64,000 nt of DNA from Microcoleus sp. FACHB-1515 (GTDB taxonomy: Bacteria > Cyanobacteriota > Cyanobacteriia > Elainellales > Elainellaceae), in assembly GCF_014696105.1 (NCBI RefSeq), contig NZ_JACJPO010000015.1, positions 62,001-126,000 of the forward strand. Direction: 5' to 3'. Of this stretch, positions 17,093 through 26,296 are shown in pieces; position 1 is the stretch's first letter, and every line of letters starts with the position of its first letter. The position numbers were made by a program, and so were the translations under genes. The notes beneath the pieces were generated by a model. The model was not told the origin of the DNA and searched no databases. It was given only the letters and a program-made list of their open reading frames with translations.

Positions 17093-17920
17093 ATGTCAAT
17101 GAGTTCCGGATCTTCTTCACTTGGCCCCCTGAGTGTTGGAAATGTGGTTAGCGCAGGAGTCCGAATTTATCGATCGCACTTGCAGCAGTATTTCAAGCTT
17201 GCACTCTTAGCTTATGTGTGGCTAATTGTACCAATTTACGGCTGGGCAAAATACTCTGCAATTAGCGGTCAAATTTCGCGCCTTGCCTTTCAAGAACTAA
17301 TCAATCAACCTGAAAGTAACGAGCAGTCCCGCAACCATACCAATCCGCGCATGTGGAGCTTCTTGGCAGCAGGAATATTAGTCGGATTGCGGCTGATTGG
17401 AATCTATCTTTTGCTGGCAATTGCGATCGGTATTCTGCTGGCTGTTGCAGGCGCACTAATAGCAGTTGCTCCACTCTTTGGAATTGTCGGCGCACTTTTG
17501 ATAGTTGCTGCGCTCGTTGGTGGCATCATTTTCTTCATTCGATATTATTCGCGCTTAATTATTACCGAAGTGCCGCTAGCTGTTGAACCCAACCTGACTG
17601 CTTCATCTGCAATTCGCCGCAGTTCAGATTTAACCGAAAGCTCAGTGGGTCGCATTCAATGGATCATTGTCGTGGCGTTTCTCGTCACGCTGCTGCTCAA
17701 CGTTCCGCTGCAAATTGTCAGCTTTGTGATTCAGGGCGCACAAGCCGCAAATCCCGAAAGCGCCTTGATTGCCATTCTCTCGATTGTCTTCTTTGTGGTG
17801 AGCATTTTGTGTGGCGCACTGCTGCTTCCGTTTTGGCAGGTGATCAAAGCTGTGATTTATTATGATCTTCGATCGCGCCGAGAAGGATTAGGATTGGAAC
17901 TGCGCGATCGCAAACGCTAA
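17093..17920 (+). CDS. Polytopic membrane protein of unknown function
   Basis: A 275-residue hydrophobic protein. The N-terminal segment PLSVGNVVSAGVRIYRSHLQQYFKLA resembles the start of the DUF975 or glycerophosphodiesterase membrane-domain group (four to six helices with internal RIYR...F motifs). Membrane helices lie near 40-55, 88-150 (two to three) and 190-255 (two), with a charged C-tail. It begins the plus-strand pair with the RDD gene, 15 bases apart. The divergent neighbour is a SpoIIM-family protein. Together they form a membrane-protein cluster seen in many bacteria. No catalytic motif is visible. Confidence 0.72.
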   Translation: MSMSSGSSSLGPLSVGNVVSAGVRIYRSHLQQYFKLALLAYVWLIVPIYGWAKYSAISGQISRLAFQELINQPESNEQSRNHTNPRMWSFLAAGILVGLRLIGIYLLLAIAIGILLAVAGALIAVAPLFGIVGALLIVAALVGGIIFFIRYYSRLIITEVPLAVEPNLTASSAIRRSSDLTESSVGRIQWIIVVAFLVTLLLNVPLQIVSFVIQGAQAANPESALIAILSIVFFVVSILCGALLLPFWQVIKAVIYYDLRSRREGLGLELRDRKR

Positions 17921-17935
17921 AATTACTTTGCTGCT

Positions 17936-18697
17936 ATGCGCTTTTTCAATCAAATTCGTCTGCAAACGCCAGAAAGCGTTGAACTAGAATTGACGCTGGC
18001 TGGCATTGGCAATCGCGCCCAAGCGCTCTTTATCGACTACTTGATTTGGGGCGCTTCTTTGCTGGTGGTGCTGTTGGCCTGGGGCATCGTTTCAACCGGA
18101 TTACTGTATTCTTTGCCGAATGACAATGCGGCGCAGCTTTGGCTGGGCGCGATCGCTCTGCTGTTAGCCTTTGTGGTTTACGTTGGCTATTTTGTGTTTT
18201 TTGAAACGCTGTGGCACGGCCAAACTCCAGGCAAGCGCTACGCCAAAATTCGCGTGGTGCGTGAAGATGGAAAACCTGCCGGACTGTCGCAGGCCACCAT
18301 GCGATCGCTCTTGCGGCCTGTCGATGATTTGCTGTTTATTGGAGCGCTGCTGATTGTGTTTACCAATCGCGAAAAACGACTCGGCGATTGGGCAGCCGGA
18401 ACGATCGTTGTTCAAGAAGAAAGACCTGTTGCCGCCGCAAACTTTCGGATTTCAGAATCAGCACGAATGCTGGCCGATCGATTGCTGCTTGAAGCCGATA
18501 TTAATCAGCTACAGCCCGACGATTTTGCCGTGATTCGTAACTATCTTCAGCAGCGATCGCAGATGAATGTGCAAGCTCAAACTGAACTCTGTTCGCGTCT
18601 CGCCCAACAGTTGCAAGACATCATTCACTTTGATAAAGTAACCGATCCAGAATTATTTCTAGAAGCTGTTTATCTGGCCTATCAGCAACAGTCATAA
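17936..18697 (+). CDS. RDD family membrane protein
   Basis: A 253-residue protein. The RDD domain at about 20-165 has NRAQALFIDYLIWG (R..D), the central helices, TPGKRYAKIRVVREDG and MRSLLRPVDDLLF, the usual three-helix layout. A soluble helical C-terminal region of about 85 residues (RISESARMLADRLL ... VYLAYQQQS) follows. RDD proteins are of varied and mostly unproven function; some act as ion antiporters. Tightly linked to the membrane protein before it and divergent to the SpoIIM gene. Confidence 0.88.
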   Translation: MRFFNQIRLQTPESVELELTLAGIGNRAQALFIDYLIWGASLLVVLLAWGIVSTGLLYSLPNDNAAQLWLGAIALLLAFVVYVGYFVFFETLWHGQTPGKRYAKIRVVREDGKPAGLSQATMRSLLRPVDDLLFIGALLIVFTNREKRLGDWAAGTIVVQEERPVAAANFRISESARMLADRLLLEADINQLQPDDFAVIRNYLQQRSQMNVQAQTELCSRLAQQLQDIIHFDKVTDPELFLEAVYLAYQQQS

Positions 18698-18834
18698 ACG
18701 ATCGGATTTGCGGCTACAGCGATCGCCAAATCTTGCTTTAGACGGTTTAGCCCCCAAACCTAGGACGGATCTCAGCACTGGTGCACAATCGATACCATTG
18801 CAACAATAAAAGCATCAACTTGAGGACGATCGAA

Positions 18835-19125
18835 ATGAACTTTTCTGCTGAAGCAATTTACGGCTGGTATCGCAATCTAATTCGCAATCCGAAGTATCGC
18901 TGGTGGGTGATTTTGGGAACGGTAGCCTATCTGCTCAGCCCGATCGATATTTTGCCCGATGTAATTCCCGTGATTGGTCAGATTGATGATGCGGTGATTG
19001 TGACGGCTTTGGTGGCGGAAATGTCACAACTGCTGTTTGCTCGCGCGAAGTCCGGCAAGTCTACCCAGACAACTGCCCAAACGACTGATGGCAAATCGGT
19101 TGATGTGAATGCGGTGGAAGTGTAG
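18835..19125 (+). CDS. DUF1232 (YkvA-like) small membrane protein
   Basis: A 96-residue protein. The ATG at 18835 is chosen because GAGGAC stands just upstream; an in-frame start at 18781 adds a non-conserved leader. The DUF1232 core WWVILGTVAYLLSPIDILPD followed by VIPVIGQIDDAVIV is complete, with a likely hairpin membrane segment. The tail is Thr/Lys-rich and polar. Function unknown. A terminator-like hairpin shared with convergent coaBC follows. Confidence 0.88.
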   Translation: MNFSAEAIYGWYRNLIRNPKYRWWVILGTVAYLLSPIDILPDVIPVIGQIDDAVIVTALVAEMSQLLFARAKSGKSTQTTAQTTDGKSVDVNAVEV

Positions 19126-19149
19126 ACGACTCGATCGAAAATTAATGCG

Positions 19150-19187
19150 AAAAGGCAGGAGGAAAAGTGATCCTTCTGCCTCTTTTA
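19150..19187. terminator. Bidirectional terminator between DUF1232 gene and coaBC
   Basis: GGCAGGAGGA (19154-19163) pairs with TCCTTCTGCC (19171-19180) apart from one mismatch. AAAA lies before it and TCTTTTA after it. The position between convergent stop codons (19125 and 19185) supports use from both sides. Confidence 0.7.
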
Positions 19188-20399
19188 TTGCTTGATCGAT
19201 CGCACAAAGTCATACAGCCGATGCGCCATTTCCAGCTTGCTGCATGGTTCGATCGCCACCTTGCGCCCTTGCCGATCGAGCAAGACGGCTTGATTACGAT
19301 CGCTGCCAAAGCCGCTGTTCGGCAAATCGATCGGATTAGTGGCGATCGCATCAAGATTTTTGCGCTCCAGCTTTTCCAGAGCAGGCGTGATGATGTCACC
19401 GCTTTGGGCTGCGAAGCCGATCAAGCGCTGATTCGGGCGTTTGCGCTTGCTTAAGTTCGCCACAATATCGGGAACTGAAGCAAGCGGTAGGCTCGCGGGC
19501 AGCGATCGCTTGGGCAGTTTCTCCGCGCTGTAGGTGTCCGGACGGACATCCGCAACCGCAGCAGCCATCACGATCCAATCAGCATGATCGAACTGCTGCT
19601 CTAAAGTTTGCTGCATTTCGATCGCGCTGTCTGCTTCAATCAGATGCGCGTCGGGAATCATCGCAAGCAGTTTGGCAGCAACCGCAGCATGAACCAGCGT
19701 CACTCGCGCTCCGCGATGCAGCGCCGCCTGTGCCAAAGCGATGCCCATTTTCCCCGTTGCCGGATTGCCAATGAAGCGCACCGGATCCAGAAATTCGCGA
19801 GTGCCACCTGCGCTAATCAAAATGTGTTTTCCTGCCAAATCCCGCTGTCCTTGCGCGTAGAGCAGCGATTCGAGGTGCGCCTGAATTTCAGTCGGCGACG
19901 CCATTCGACCAGAACCAACGCGATCGCACGCGAGCAATCCGCTTCCCGGCCCAGTTGAGTGATAGCGCGGATCTTCGAGCAGTAAATCCCAATTGCGCTG
20001 TACCGATCGCTGCTGCCACATATCCGTGTTCATGGCAGGCGCGAGCAAAACTGGACAGGTGGACGCAAGAACAATGTTGGTTAAAAGATTGTCGGCCATG
20101 CCGTAGGCGAGTTTGCCCAGCGTGTTTGCGGTGAGCGGAGCGATCGCCAGCACTTCCGCCCATTCGCCCAGTTCCGTATGCAGCGGTTTTCCGTGATGCG
20201 GCTGCCAAAAATCAGAATCGCTGTAGGCAGAATGGCGGCTCAACGTTGCAAAGGTCAGCGGTGTCACAAACTGCGCCGCTCCATCTGTCATAACGACGCG
20301 CACATCTGCCTCAGACTGCGCCAGATGAGAAACGACCTGACAAACTTTGTAAGCGGCGATGCCTCCGCCGACGCCAATCAAAATGCGTCTACGCAACAT
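19185..20399 (-). CDS. coaBC: Bifunctional phosphopantothenoylcysteine decarboxylase/synthetase
   Basis: Coenzyme A synthesis: CoaB joins cysteine to 4'-phosphopantothenate and CoaC (a flavoprotein) decarboxylates the product. The 404 residues match the family. Seen: the N-terminal flavoprotein [21 protein letters not shown], the catalytic-region [20 protein letters not shown], the substrate clamp PAMNTDMW and the cysteine flap [13 protein letters not shown]. The CoaB part begins near 190 with [20 protein letters not shown] and NPATGKMG (nucleotide-binding lysine). Monocistronic in appearance, with its own shared terminator. Confidence 0.96.
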   Translation of the reverse strand: MLRRRILIGVGGGIAAYKVCQVVSHLAQSEADVRVVMTDGAAQFVTPLTFATLSRHSAYSDSDFWQPHHGKPLHTELGEWAEVLAIAPLTANTLGKLAYGMADNLLTNIVLASTCPVLLAPAMNTDMWQQRSVQRNWDLLLEDPRYHSTGPGSGLLACDRVGSGRMASPTEIQAHLESLLYAQGQRDLAGKHILISAGGTREFLDPVRFIGNPATGKMGIALAQAALHRGARVTLVHAAVAAKLLAMIPDAHLIEADSAIEMQQTLEQQFDHADWIVMAAAVADVRPDTYSAEKLPKRSLPASLPLASVPDIVANLSKRKRPNQRLIGFAAQSGDIITPALEKLERKNLDAIATNPIDLPNSGFGSDRNQAVLLDRQGRKVAIEPCSKLEMAHRLYDFVRSIKQ

Positions 20400-20504
20400 G
20401 AAAATCGATTGAGAAACGGAAGATCCAATCTTAATGCGTCGCTATGAGCGATCGAATCTTCCGTTCGCGCTATGCCCAATTGACAAGGCTAGAGTGTGTT
20501 TTCA

Positions 20505-20586
20505 AAGGCAGTGAGCCTCCCCAACCCATAAAAAGGAGGGAGCCGAACCACCGCTCAAAGTCCCCTTTTTTGAGGGGACAGGGGGA
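20505..20586. repeat. Intergenic palindromic repeat downstream of DUF2555 gene
   Basis: Two small hairpins, CCTCCC/GGAGGG (about 20516-20540) and GTCCCC (20560-20565)/GGGGAC (20574-20579), sit in the gap between coaBC and the DUF2555 gene. The AAAGTCCCCTTTTTTGAGGGGAC pattern resembles dispersed intergenic palindromes common in cyanobacterial genomes. It may also serve as a transcript end for the DUF2555 gene. Confidence 0.5.
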
Positions 20587-20629
20587 TCGATCACACAATC
20601 CTCTTCTTTGAGATCTGTTAAAACGCGCC

Positions 20630-20842
20630 CTAGGCTTCGTCGTAGGCTTCTAAATCCAGCAGGTGCATGTATGGCTCAACCAGTTCTGGACGGCGAAACG
20701 CGATCGCCCGCAGTCGATGCCAGTCGTTTAACCCTTCAAACGGATTGGTGTATTCGTCGCGATCGAGCCGCTGGGCAATTTCGGCCACTTCGACGATCGT
20801 GATCTGCGTGACTTCCTGTTCCGAAATAATTTGCGTTTTCAT
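20630..20842 (-). CDS. DUF2555 cyanobacterial small protein
   Basis: A 70-residue acidic protein with the whole family pattern: an N-terminal strand region, then VAEIAQRLDRDEYTNPFEGL, NDWHRLRAIAFRRPEL and the C-terminal PYMHLLDLEAYDEA. The family is confined to cyanobacteria and algae-type lineages as far as I know, and has no firmly assigned role. No membrane segment. It sits alone between two minus-strand genes. Upstream lies the esterase gene, 50 bases away, so read-through is possible. Confidence 0.88.
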   Translation of the reverse strand: MKTQIISEQEVTQITIVEVAEIAQRLDRDEYTNPFEGLNDWHRLRAIAFRRPELVEPYMHLLDLEAYDEA

Positions 20843-20892
20843 GTCTTTGCCACCGCCCCTAGTTCAATCATGCCTCCGACTTATCATCTATG

Positions 20893-21546
20893 CTAATCCT
20901 TGTCACCTGTCGAAAATACGGTTGTTTTCATAAAGTTTTGCACGATTTGTAAGACGATTGGGCGAATTTCATGACCCATCTCAAACTCTTGATACTCCAC
21001 TGGCGCAGCAATTTCCGTTAGGCGATCGCGCATTTGAATGGCCGATCGCAACGGCACCACGTCATCTTGTCGCCCGTGAACGATCAGGATTTTCCCGATC
21101 GCGGAATTCACGGAATCGATCGGACTGTGCATATAGCCGCTCAAAATCAGCAGTGCCGCGAGGGGAAGTTGCGACCCAACATCCAGCGTCATTGCGCCAC
21201 CTTGTGAAAATCCGGCGAGGACGGTGCGATCGAGCGGAACCCCGGTTTTTTCCTCCAGCGATAGCAAAAATTCCCGCAACTGCTGCCGACTTTGCTGCAA
21301 ATCTGGCTGCTGCTGAAAGGCTGGATTGCTCAAAAAGCTGTATTCGCTTGGAAAGCCGTACCACATCCGCCCCACTTCCGAATAGGAATGCTGAAACGGC
21401 GCTTCGGGAAAAATCAGCGTGTGATTGGGCAAATCCAAAAACTGCGCCAGTCCAACTAAATCCTGTGAATTTGCGCCCCAGCCGTGCAGGGCAACGAGCA
21501 AGCCTTGCGGATTTTCGACGGGAATCGCGATCGCCTGTAGTGTCAA
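20893..21546 (-). CDS. Alpha/beta-hydrolase esterase (phospholipase/carboxylesterase family)
   Basis: A 217-residue small esterase of the acyl-protein thioesterase/carboxylesterase type. Seen: the oxyanion segment LHGWGANSQDL, the nucleophile elbow LAGFSQGG (Ser114), the acid motif VHGRQDDVVPL and the catalytic histidine in MGHEI. The triad is complete, so it should be active on short acyl esters or lysophospholipids; the true substrate is unknown. Divergent from purH, with about 100 bases between the start codons. Confidence 0.88.
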   Translation of the reverse strand: MTLQAIAIPVENPQGLLVALHGWGANSQDLVGLAQFLDLPNHTLIFPEAPFQHSYSEVGRMWYGFPSEYSFLSNPAFQQQPDLQQSRQQLREFLLSLEEKTGVPLDRTVLAGFSQGGAMTLDVGSQLPLAALLILSGYMHSPIDSVNSAIGKILIVHGRQDDVVPLRSAIQMRDRLTEIAAPVEYQEFEMGHEIRPIVLQIVQNFMKTTVFSTGDKD

Positions 21547-21648
21547 GCGGTTCTCTCCAAAGCAACATCACCATTTTGCGGCACGGGTGACGGGATCGAT
21601 CGCGCTTCCCTTATCGTTAAATATGCGGAAGTAAAAGATAAAGTTGCC

Positions 21649-23181
21649 ATGTCGCGTTTAGCCCTTTTGAGTACGTCAGATAAAACCGGAATTGTCGAGC
21701 TTGGTCGCGCTCTGGTCGAAGAATTTGGCTTTGAGATTATCAGCAGCGGCGGCACGGCGGCAGCACTGAAGGCGGCGGGCGTTCCGGTCACGAAAGTTTC
21801 GGACTACACCGGATCGCCGGAAATTTTGGGTGGGCGAGTGAAAACTTTGCATCCGCGCATTCACGGCGGCATTTTGGCAAGACAAGATTTGGCGGAAGAT
21901 CTAGCAGATTTGGACACCAACGATATTCGTCCGATCGCGCTGGTCGTCGTCAATCTGTACCCGTTTGAGCAAACGATCGCCCGTTCCAACGTCAGTTTGG
22001 CAGAAGCGATCGAGCAAATCGATATCGGTGGCCCGGCCATGATTCGAGCAGCGGCCAAGAATTTTGCCCATCTCACGGTTTTGTGCAGTCCAACGCAGTA
22101 CGACGAGTATTTGAATCAGCTAAGGCAGCATTCCAATCCGACGATCGAATTTCGTCAAGCCTGTGCGCTGCGGGCGTTTTCGCATACGAGCCAGTACGAT
22201 GCGGCGATCGTTTCTTACCTCAGCTCGCAAGATGCAGCAGAAAATGCGCCTGCGACGTTTAGCTTGTCGGGGGCGATCGTGCAAACCTTGCGCTACGGGG
22301 AAAATCCGCATCAGCCCGCCGCCTGGTATCAAACCGGAGCTACCCCTTCTGGCTGGGCAGCAGCGGAAAAAATTCAGGGCAAGGAACTGAGCTACAACAA
22401 TTTGGTTGATTTGGAAGCGACCCGCCGCATCATTGCGGAATTCACTGACCCCGCAGCGGTGATCGTCAAGCACACAAATCCTTGCGGCGTGGCTCTGGGT
22501 GAAAGTCTGAGCGAAGCGTATGAGAAGGCGTTCAATGCCGATTCCACTTCGGCATTTGGCGGCATTGTGGCCTTGAATCGATCGATCGATTCCCCAACTG
22601 CCACCGCGCTCACCAAAACCTTCCTCGAATGCATCGTCGCGCCCGATGTTGAGCCGGAAGCCAGAGAAATTCTTGCCGCCAAATCGAAACTGCGCGTCTT
22701 GCTGCTGCCCGATTTGAATCGCGGCGAACCGCAGACGATTCGATCGATCGCAGGCGGCTTTCTTGTACAGGCCAGCGACGACCAGCCGATCGATCCCGCC
22801 AAGTGGCAAGTCGTCAGCGGTCAGCCCACCGAGATGCAAATGGCCGAATTGATCTTCGCCTGGAAAGTCGCCAAGCATGTCAAGTCGAATGCAATTGTGG
22901 TGACGAGCGATCGCACCACACTGGGAATCGGAGCCGGACAAATGAATCGCGTCGGCTCAGTGAAACTCGCTCTGGAGCAGGCGGGCGAAAAAGCCAAAGG
23001 CGCATTTTTGGCAAGCGATGGCTTCTTCCCGTTCGATGATTCGGTTCGGCAGGCAGCAGCAGCGGGGATTGCGGCGATCGTTCAGCCCGGAGGCAGTCTG
23101 CGCGATGCGGATTCGATCGCGGCAGCAAATGAGCTAGGGTTAGTGATGATACTGACAGGCGATCGACATTTCCTGCATTAA
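21649..23181 (+). CDS. purH: Bifunctional AICAR transformylase / IMP cyclohydrolase
   Basis: The last two steps of purine synthesis: formylation of AICAR and ring closure to IMP. The 510 residues fit the family. The N-terminal MGS-like cyclohydrolase domain begins ALLSTSDKTGIVELGRAL and contains SSGGTAAALK and VKTLHPRIHGGIL. The C-terminal transformylase domain has LRYGENPHQPAAWY, IVKHTNPCGVALG (catalytic Lys-His) and DSTSAFGGIVALN. The ATG stands in a region without a strong Shine-Dalgarno. A 2OG oxygenase gene starts five bases after the stop codon, indicating one transcript. Confidence 0.97.
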   Translation: MSRLALLSTSDKTGIVELGRALVEEFGFEIISSGGTAAALKAAGVPVTKVSDYTGSPEILGGRVKTLHPRIHGGILARQDLAEDLADLDTNDIRPIALVVVNLYPFEQTIARSNVSLAEAIEQIDIGGPAMIRAAAKNFAHLTVLCSPTQYDEYLNQLRQHSNPTIEFRQACALRAFSHTSQYDAAIVSYLSSQDAAENAPATFSLSGAIVQTLRYGENPHQPAAWYQTGATPSGWAAAEKIQGKELSYNNLVDLEATRRIIAEFTDPAAVIVKHTNPCGVALGESLSEAYEKAFNADSTSAFGGIVALNRSIDSPTATALTKTFLECIVAPDVEPEAREILAAKSKLRVLLLPDLNRGEPQTIRSIAGGFLVQASDDQPIDPAKWQVVSGQPTEMQMAELIFAWKVAKHVKSNAIVVTSDRTTLGIGAGQMNRVGSVKLALEQAGEKAKGAFLASDGFFPFDDSVRQAAAAGIAAIVQPGGSLRDADSIAAANELGLVMILTGDRHFLH

Positions 23182-23186
23182 TTGCG

Positions 23187-24065
23187 ATGACCACTGTACT
23201 CCCCGACTTTGATCAGCTTGGCGAAATTGCGGTTACGATTTTGCTCGATGGCGGACATCAACACACGATCGTGCTGCCGCCGGATGCACCGTTGCTACAG
23301 CAATTATTTGAACTGGTGATCGATCGATCGCCCAATCGTTTGCCGCAGGTGATTCAATTACCCATACAAAATGGACAGGCGATGCTGTGTTTTCCGGGCG
23401 ATCGATTGGTGGGATTGGTGACAAATCCGCCGATTGTAATTCAGCCACCGGAGGAACAACAGGAGCGGGCGATCGCAAACGATCTAATTTCAAACTATGT
23501 GCAGCTTGACCATTTTTTGACGGAAAAAGAACAGCGTCGCCTGCTAGAGTTCGTGATCAAACAAGAGAAAAACTTTGTTTCTACCAGCACTTCAACAGGC
23601 GATTTGGAATATCGTAAATCCGTTGTACTGCACAATTTTCCTGAATTTGCCGACCTGATTTCGCGGCGCATTCAAGCGGTTTTGCCCGATGTATTTACCA
23701 AAGTGGGCATGACGCCGTTTCCAATTTCGCAAATTGAAGCGCAACTGACCGGACACAACGACGGCAACTATTACAAAATTCATAACGACAACGGCAGCCC
23801 CGATACGGCAACGCGCGAATTCACCTACGTCTATTATTTCTATCGTGAACCCAAGGCATTTTCGGGCGGCGAACTGCGAATTTATGACAGCAAGATTGAG
23901 AACAATTACTATGTGCAGGCCGACACCTGCCACACGATCGAACCGCGCAACAACAGCATTGTTTTCTTCCGCAGTCGCTATCTGCATGAAGTGCTGCCAA
24001 TTCAATGCCCGTCTCGCAAATTTGCCGACAGTCGCTTCACAATCAACGGCTGGATTCGCCGCTAA
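23187..24065 (+). CDS. 2-oxoglutarate/Fe(II)-dependent oxygenase (prolyl 4-hydroxylase type)
   Basis: A 292-residue protein. The N-terminal 95 residues form a separate region (VTILLDGGHQHTIVLPPDAP ...). The C-terminal half is a P4Hc-like double-stranded beta-helix: YVQLDHFLTEKEQRRLLEFV at entry, the iron motif HND (His199, Asp201), the distal histidine in YLHEVLPI (His267), and a terminal RFTINGWIRR whose arginine should bind 2-oxoglutarate. All ligands are present. Such proteins hydroxylate peptides or small molecules; the substrate is unknown. It is coupled to purH by a five-base gap, which says little about function but makes co-expression likely. Confidence 0.88.
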   Translation: MTTVLPDFDQLGEIAVTILLDGGHQHTIVLPPDAPLLQQLFELVIDRSPNRLPQVIQLPIQNGQAMLCFPGDRLVGLVTNPPIVIQPPEEQQERAIANDLISNYVQLDHFLTEKEQRRLLEFVIKQEKNFVSTSTSTGDLEYRKSVVLHNFPEFADLISRRIQAVLPDVFTKVGMTPFPISQIEAQLTGHNDGNYYKIHNDNGSPDTATREFTYVYYFYREPKAFSGGELRIYDSKIENNYYVQADTCHTIEPRNNSIVFFRSRYLHEVLPIQCPSRKFADSRFTINGWIRR

Positions 24066-24166
24066 TTTTCGCTGACAAAATGGAATTGCTGCATTCGTTT
24101 GGACTGGCGTGATGCTTTTTCGGTGTCTCCGTTAAAGTGGAATCGTGCAGATCTCGCGAGGATATG

Positions 24167-25375
24167 ATGATGCGATCGAATGGCTCAATCACTCGGTTCA
24201 CTCAAGCCGTCTTGCTGTTTGCTCTTACAGGTTGTGCCACTGCGCCCGCGATTCAAAACGCTGCACCACCTTCCAATGCTGCACCGCCTACGGCTTCTCC
24301 GCCTGATGCGATCGCGCAGGCTCCTCAATCGGTTCGCGCGGTCAAGGTGCTGGAAGGATTGGAAAATCCTTGGGGCATGGCGTGGCTTCCGGATGGCGCG
24401 ATGCTGATTACCGAGCGTCCAGGACGGCTGCGAATCGTGCGCGACGGCAGACTTGACCCAAATCCAATCGCAGGTGTGCCAAATGTGTTTGCCCAGCGGC
24501 AAGGCGGGCTGATGGATGTGTCTGTGCATCCGCAGTTCGCGCAAAACCAACTGATTTACTTCACCTTTGCCGACGGCACTGAACAGGCCAATCGCACTCG
24601 TTTGGCTCGCGCTCGGTTTGACGGGCGATCGCTCCAGGATGTGCAGGTAATTTTTGAGGTGACGCAGCCGAAACCGGACGGACAGCATTTCGGCTCGCGC
24701 ATCGCTTGGCTTCCGGATGGAACGATGCTGGTGTCGATCGGGGATGGCGGCAATCCGCCTGTTGCGATCGAAGGAGAACTGATTCGTCAGCAGGCGCAAA
24801 ACCTGCAAAGCCGCTTAGGAAAAATTGTCCGGCTCAACGACGACGGCTCGATTCCGTCTGACAATCCGTTTGTGAATGGAGGTGGCGATCGCGCCATCTG
24901 GAGCTACGGCCATCGCAACATCCAAGGACTCGCCGTCGATCCGGCCACGAATCGCGTTTGGGCAACCGAGCATGGAGCGCGGGGCGGCGACGAACTCAAC
25001 CTCGTGCAGGCCGGAGAGAACTACGGCTGGCCGCTGGTGACGCACAGCCGCGAATATTCCGGCGGCGAAATTTCCCCGGATCGATCGCGTCCCGGACTGG
25101 TTGACCCCAAACAGGTCTGGTCAACGATCGCCCCTTCTGGCCTGATGGTTTACAGTGGCGATCGCGTTCCGGCGTGGCAGGGCAATTTGTTTGCAGGCGG
25201 CTTGGTTTCCCAAGATATTCGCCGCATCGAAGTGGACGCCGCAGGCAACGTGGTCAACGAACAAACGATCGCGATCGGCCAGCGCGTCCGCGACGTGCGC
25301 CAATCGCCTGAGGGGGAAATCTACGTGCTGACGGACGCGCCAAACGGCCAACTGCTGCGTCTGGAACCGAGCTAG
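24167..25375 (+). CDS. PQQ-type sugar dehydrogenase (soluble aldose dehydrogenase), lipoprotein
   Basis: About 402 residues. Three ATGs stand in a row (24164, 24167, 24170); GAGG at 24158-24161 best fits the second or third, so the start is uncertain by one codon. A lipoprotein signal ends in LLFALTGC, so the mature protein should be lipid-anchored outside the plasma membrane. The six-bladed propeller shows LENPWGMAWLPDGAMLITER, the catalytic-histidine region GQHFGSRIAWLPDG, SYGHRNIQGLAVDP and EHGARGGDELNLVQAGENYG, typical of the Asd/YliI group using PQQ. Cofactor supply is not addressed in this window. The stop codon overlaps that of the convergent ABC permease. Confidence 0.9.
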   Translation: MMRSNGSITRFTQAVLLFALTGCATAPAIQNAAPPSNAAPPTASPPDAIAQAPQSVRAVKVLEGLENPWGMAWLPDGAMLITERPGRLRIVRDGRLDPNPIAGVPNVFAQRQGGLMDVSVHPQFAQNQLIYFTFADGTEQANRTRLARARFDGRSLQDVQVIFEVTQPKPDGQHFGSRIAWLPDGTMLVSIGDGGNPPVAIEGELIRQQAQNLQSRLGKIVRLNDDGSIPSDNPFVNGGGDRAIWSYGHRNIQGLAVDPATNRVWATEHGARGGDELNLVQAGENYGWPLVTHSREYSGGEISPDRSRPGLVDPKQVWSTIAPSGLMVYSGDRVPAWQGNLFAGGLVSQDIRRIEVDAAGNVVNEQTIAIGQRVRDVRQSPEGEIYVLTDAPNGQLLRLEPS

Positions 25376-26145
25376 TAGCCGCCCAGTAAGCCGCGCTGTT
25401 TGGCTCGCTGTTCTGCCCAGCGGAAAATCGCTAGCCCGATCGCAAAATAGGCGAGTCCGTTGGCGAGCGCAATCAGGACGTTTTGCGGATCGATCGCCGC
25501 TTGTTTTGCCATCAAATCGCGCAGCAAATCGGCACTGGGAATCATCGGCAACAGGCGGCTAAAAAGGCGAGCCGCACCTCTCCAGGTTTCGGTCGGCGTT
25601 GCCAGCAAAAACAGCAGCACAAACTGAAACAGTCCCAAAAGCTGCTGAATCTGCTTGAACAGCAAGGCGCACGAGCCGATGATGAACGCCAAGCCATAAG
25701 CCGCCAAAATCATGCTGACAAGGGGAAAAATTAACGTCGGCGGAAAGTTCAGCCGACTGCCCGTCAGTCCCAAAATGATCAGCAAGATTGTCGCGATCAC
25801 CAGCAGACGCAGGCCGAGGCTGGCGATCGCTCGTGCCAAAAACACACGTGGCGCTCCAAATGGCGACAGAAACACCTGCTCCAGCGTTCCGGTCTGCGCC
25901 TCGACCTGAAGTCCCAGCGAAATATCGCTAATGATGAAAATCACCAGCGTCCACAGCACATAGCCCACAACGATCGCATCGAGTCGATCGCCCACTTCAA
26001 ACGCAGATCCGGCAATGTAGCCTGCGCTGAGAAACAATCCGTAAAAGACGATCGTGGTGATCAAAATGCCGCCGATCGCTTCAAGCGGGTAGCGAATAAA
26101 TTGAGTCCAGTTGCGTCGCCATTCGGCCAAAAGCAAATCGATCAT
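25372..26145 (-). CDS. ABC-2 type transporter permease
   Basis: A 257-residue inner-membrane subunit with about six helices. After an amphipathic N-terminus (LLLAEWRRNWTQFIRYPLEA) come helices near 25-45, 60-80, 105-130, 135-165, 170-185 and 225-245. LGLQVEAQTGTLEQVFLSPF is the coupling-helix region characteristic of ABC-2 exporters. It lies downstream of the ATPase gene on the same strand, separated by about 150 bases that hold a dispersed repeat. Substrate unknown; such pairs export drugs, lipids or polysaccharide. Confidence 0.9.
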   Translation of the reverse strand: MIDLLLAEWRRNWTQFIRYPLEAIGGILITTIVFYGLFLSAGYIAGSAFEVGDRLDAIVVGYVLWTLVIFIISDISLGLQVEAQTGTLEQVFLSPFGAPRVFLARAIASLGLRLLVIATILLIILGLTGSRLNFPPTLIFPLVSMILAAYGLAFIIGSCALLFKQIQQLLGLFQFVLLFLLATPTETWRGAARLFSRLLPMIPSADLLRDLMAKQAAIDPQNVLIALANGLAYFAIGLAIFRWAEQRAKQRGLLGGY

Positions 26146-26199
26146 GGAAATTAAGCCGTGAGGTGAATGAAAATTGGTTTGACTACGGTTCGGGCTTTT

Positions 26200-26288
26200 C
26201 CCTCATCCCCTAACCCCTTCTCCCTGGGGGAGAAGGGGAACCGGATTGGAAGTCCCTCTCCCTAGGGGAGAGGTATTTAGGGTGAGGG
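26200..26288. repeat. Dispersed cyanobacterial double-hairpin repeat
   Basis: Two adjacent hairpins, CCCCTTCTCCC/GGGAGAAGGGG and CCTCTCCC/GGGGAGAGG, are enclosed by an outer inverted repeat CCCTCATCCCCTAA...TTTAGGGTGAGGG. The whole can fold as a three-way structure. Elements of this kind occur in many copies between genes in cyanobacteria. Here it splits the two genes of an ABC transporter. Confidence 0.75.
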
Positions 26289-26296
26289 TGATTCAA

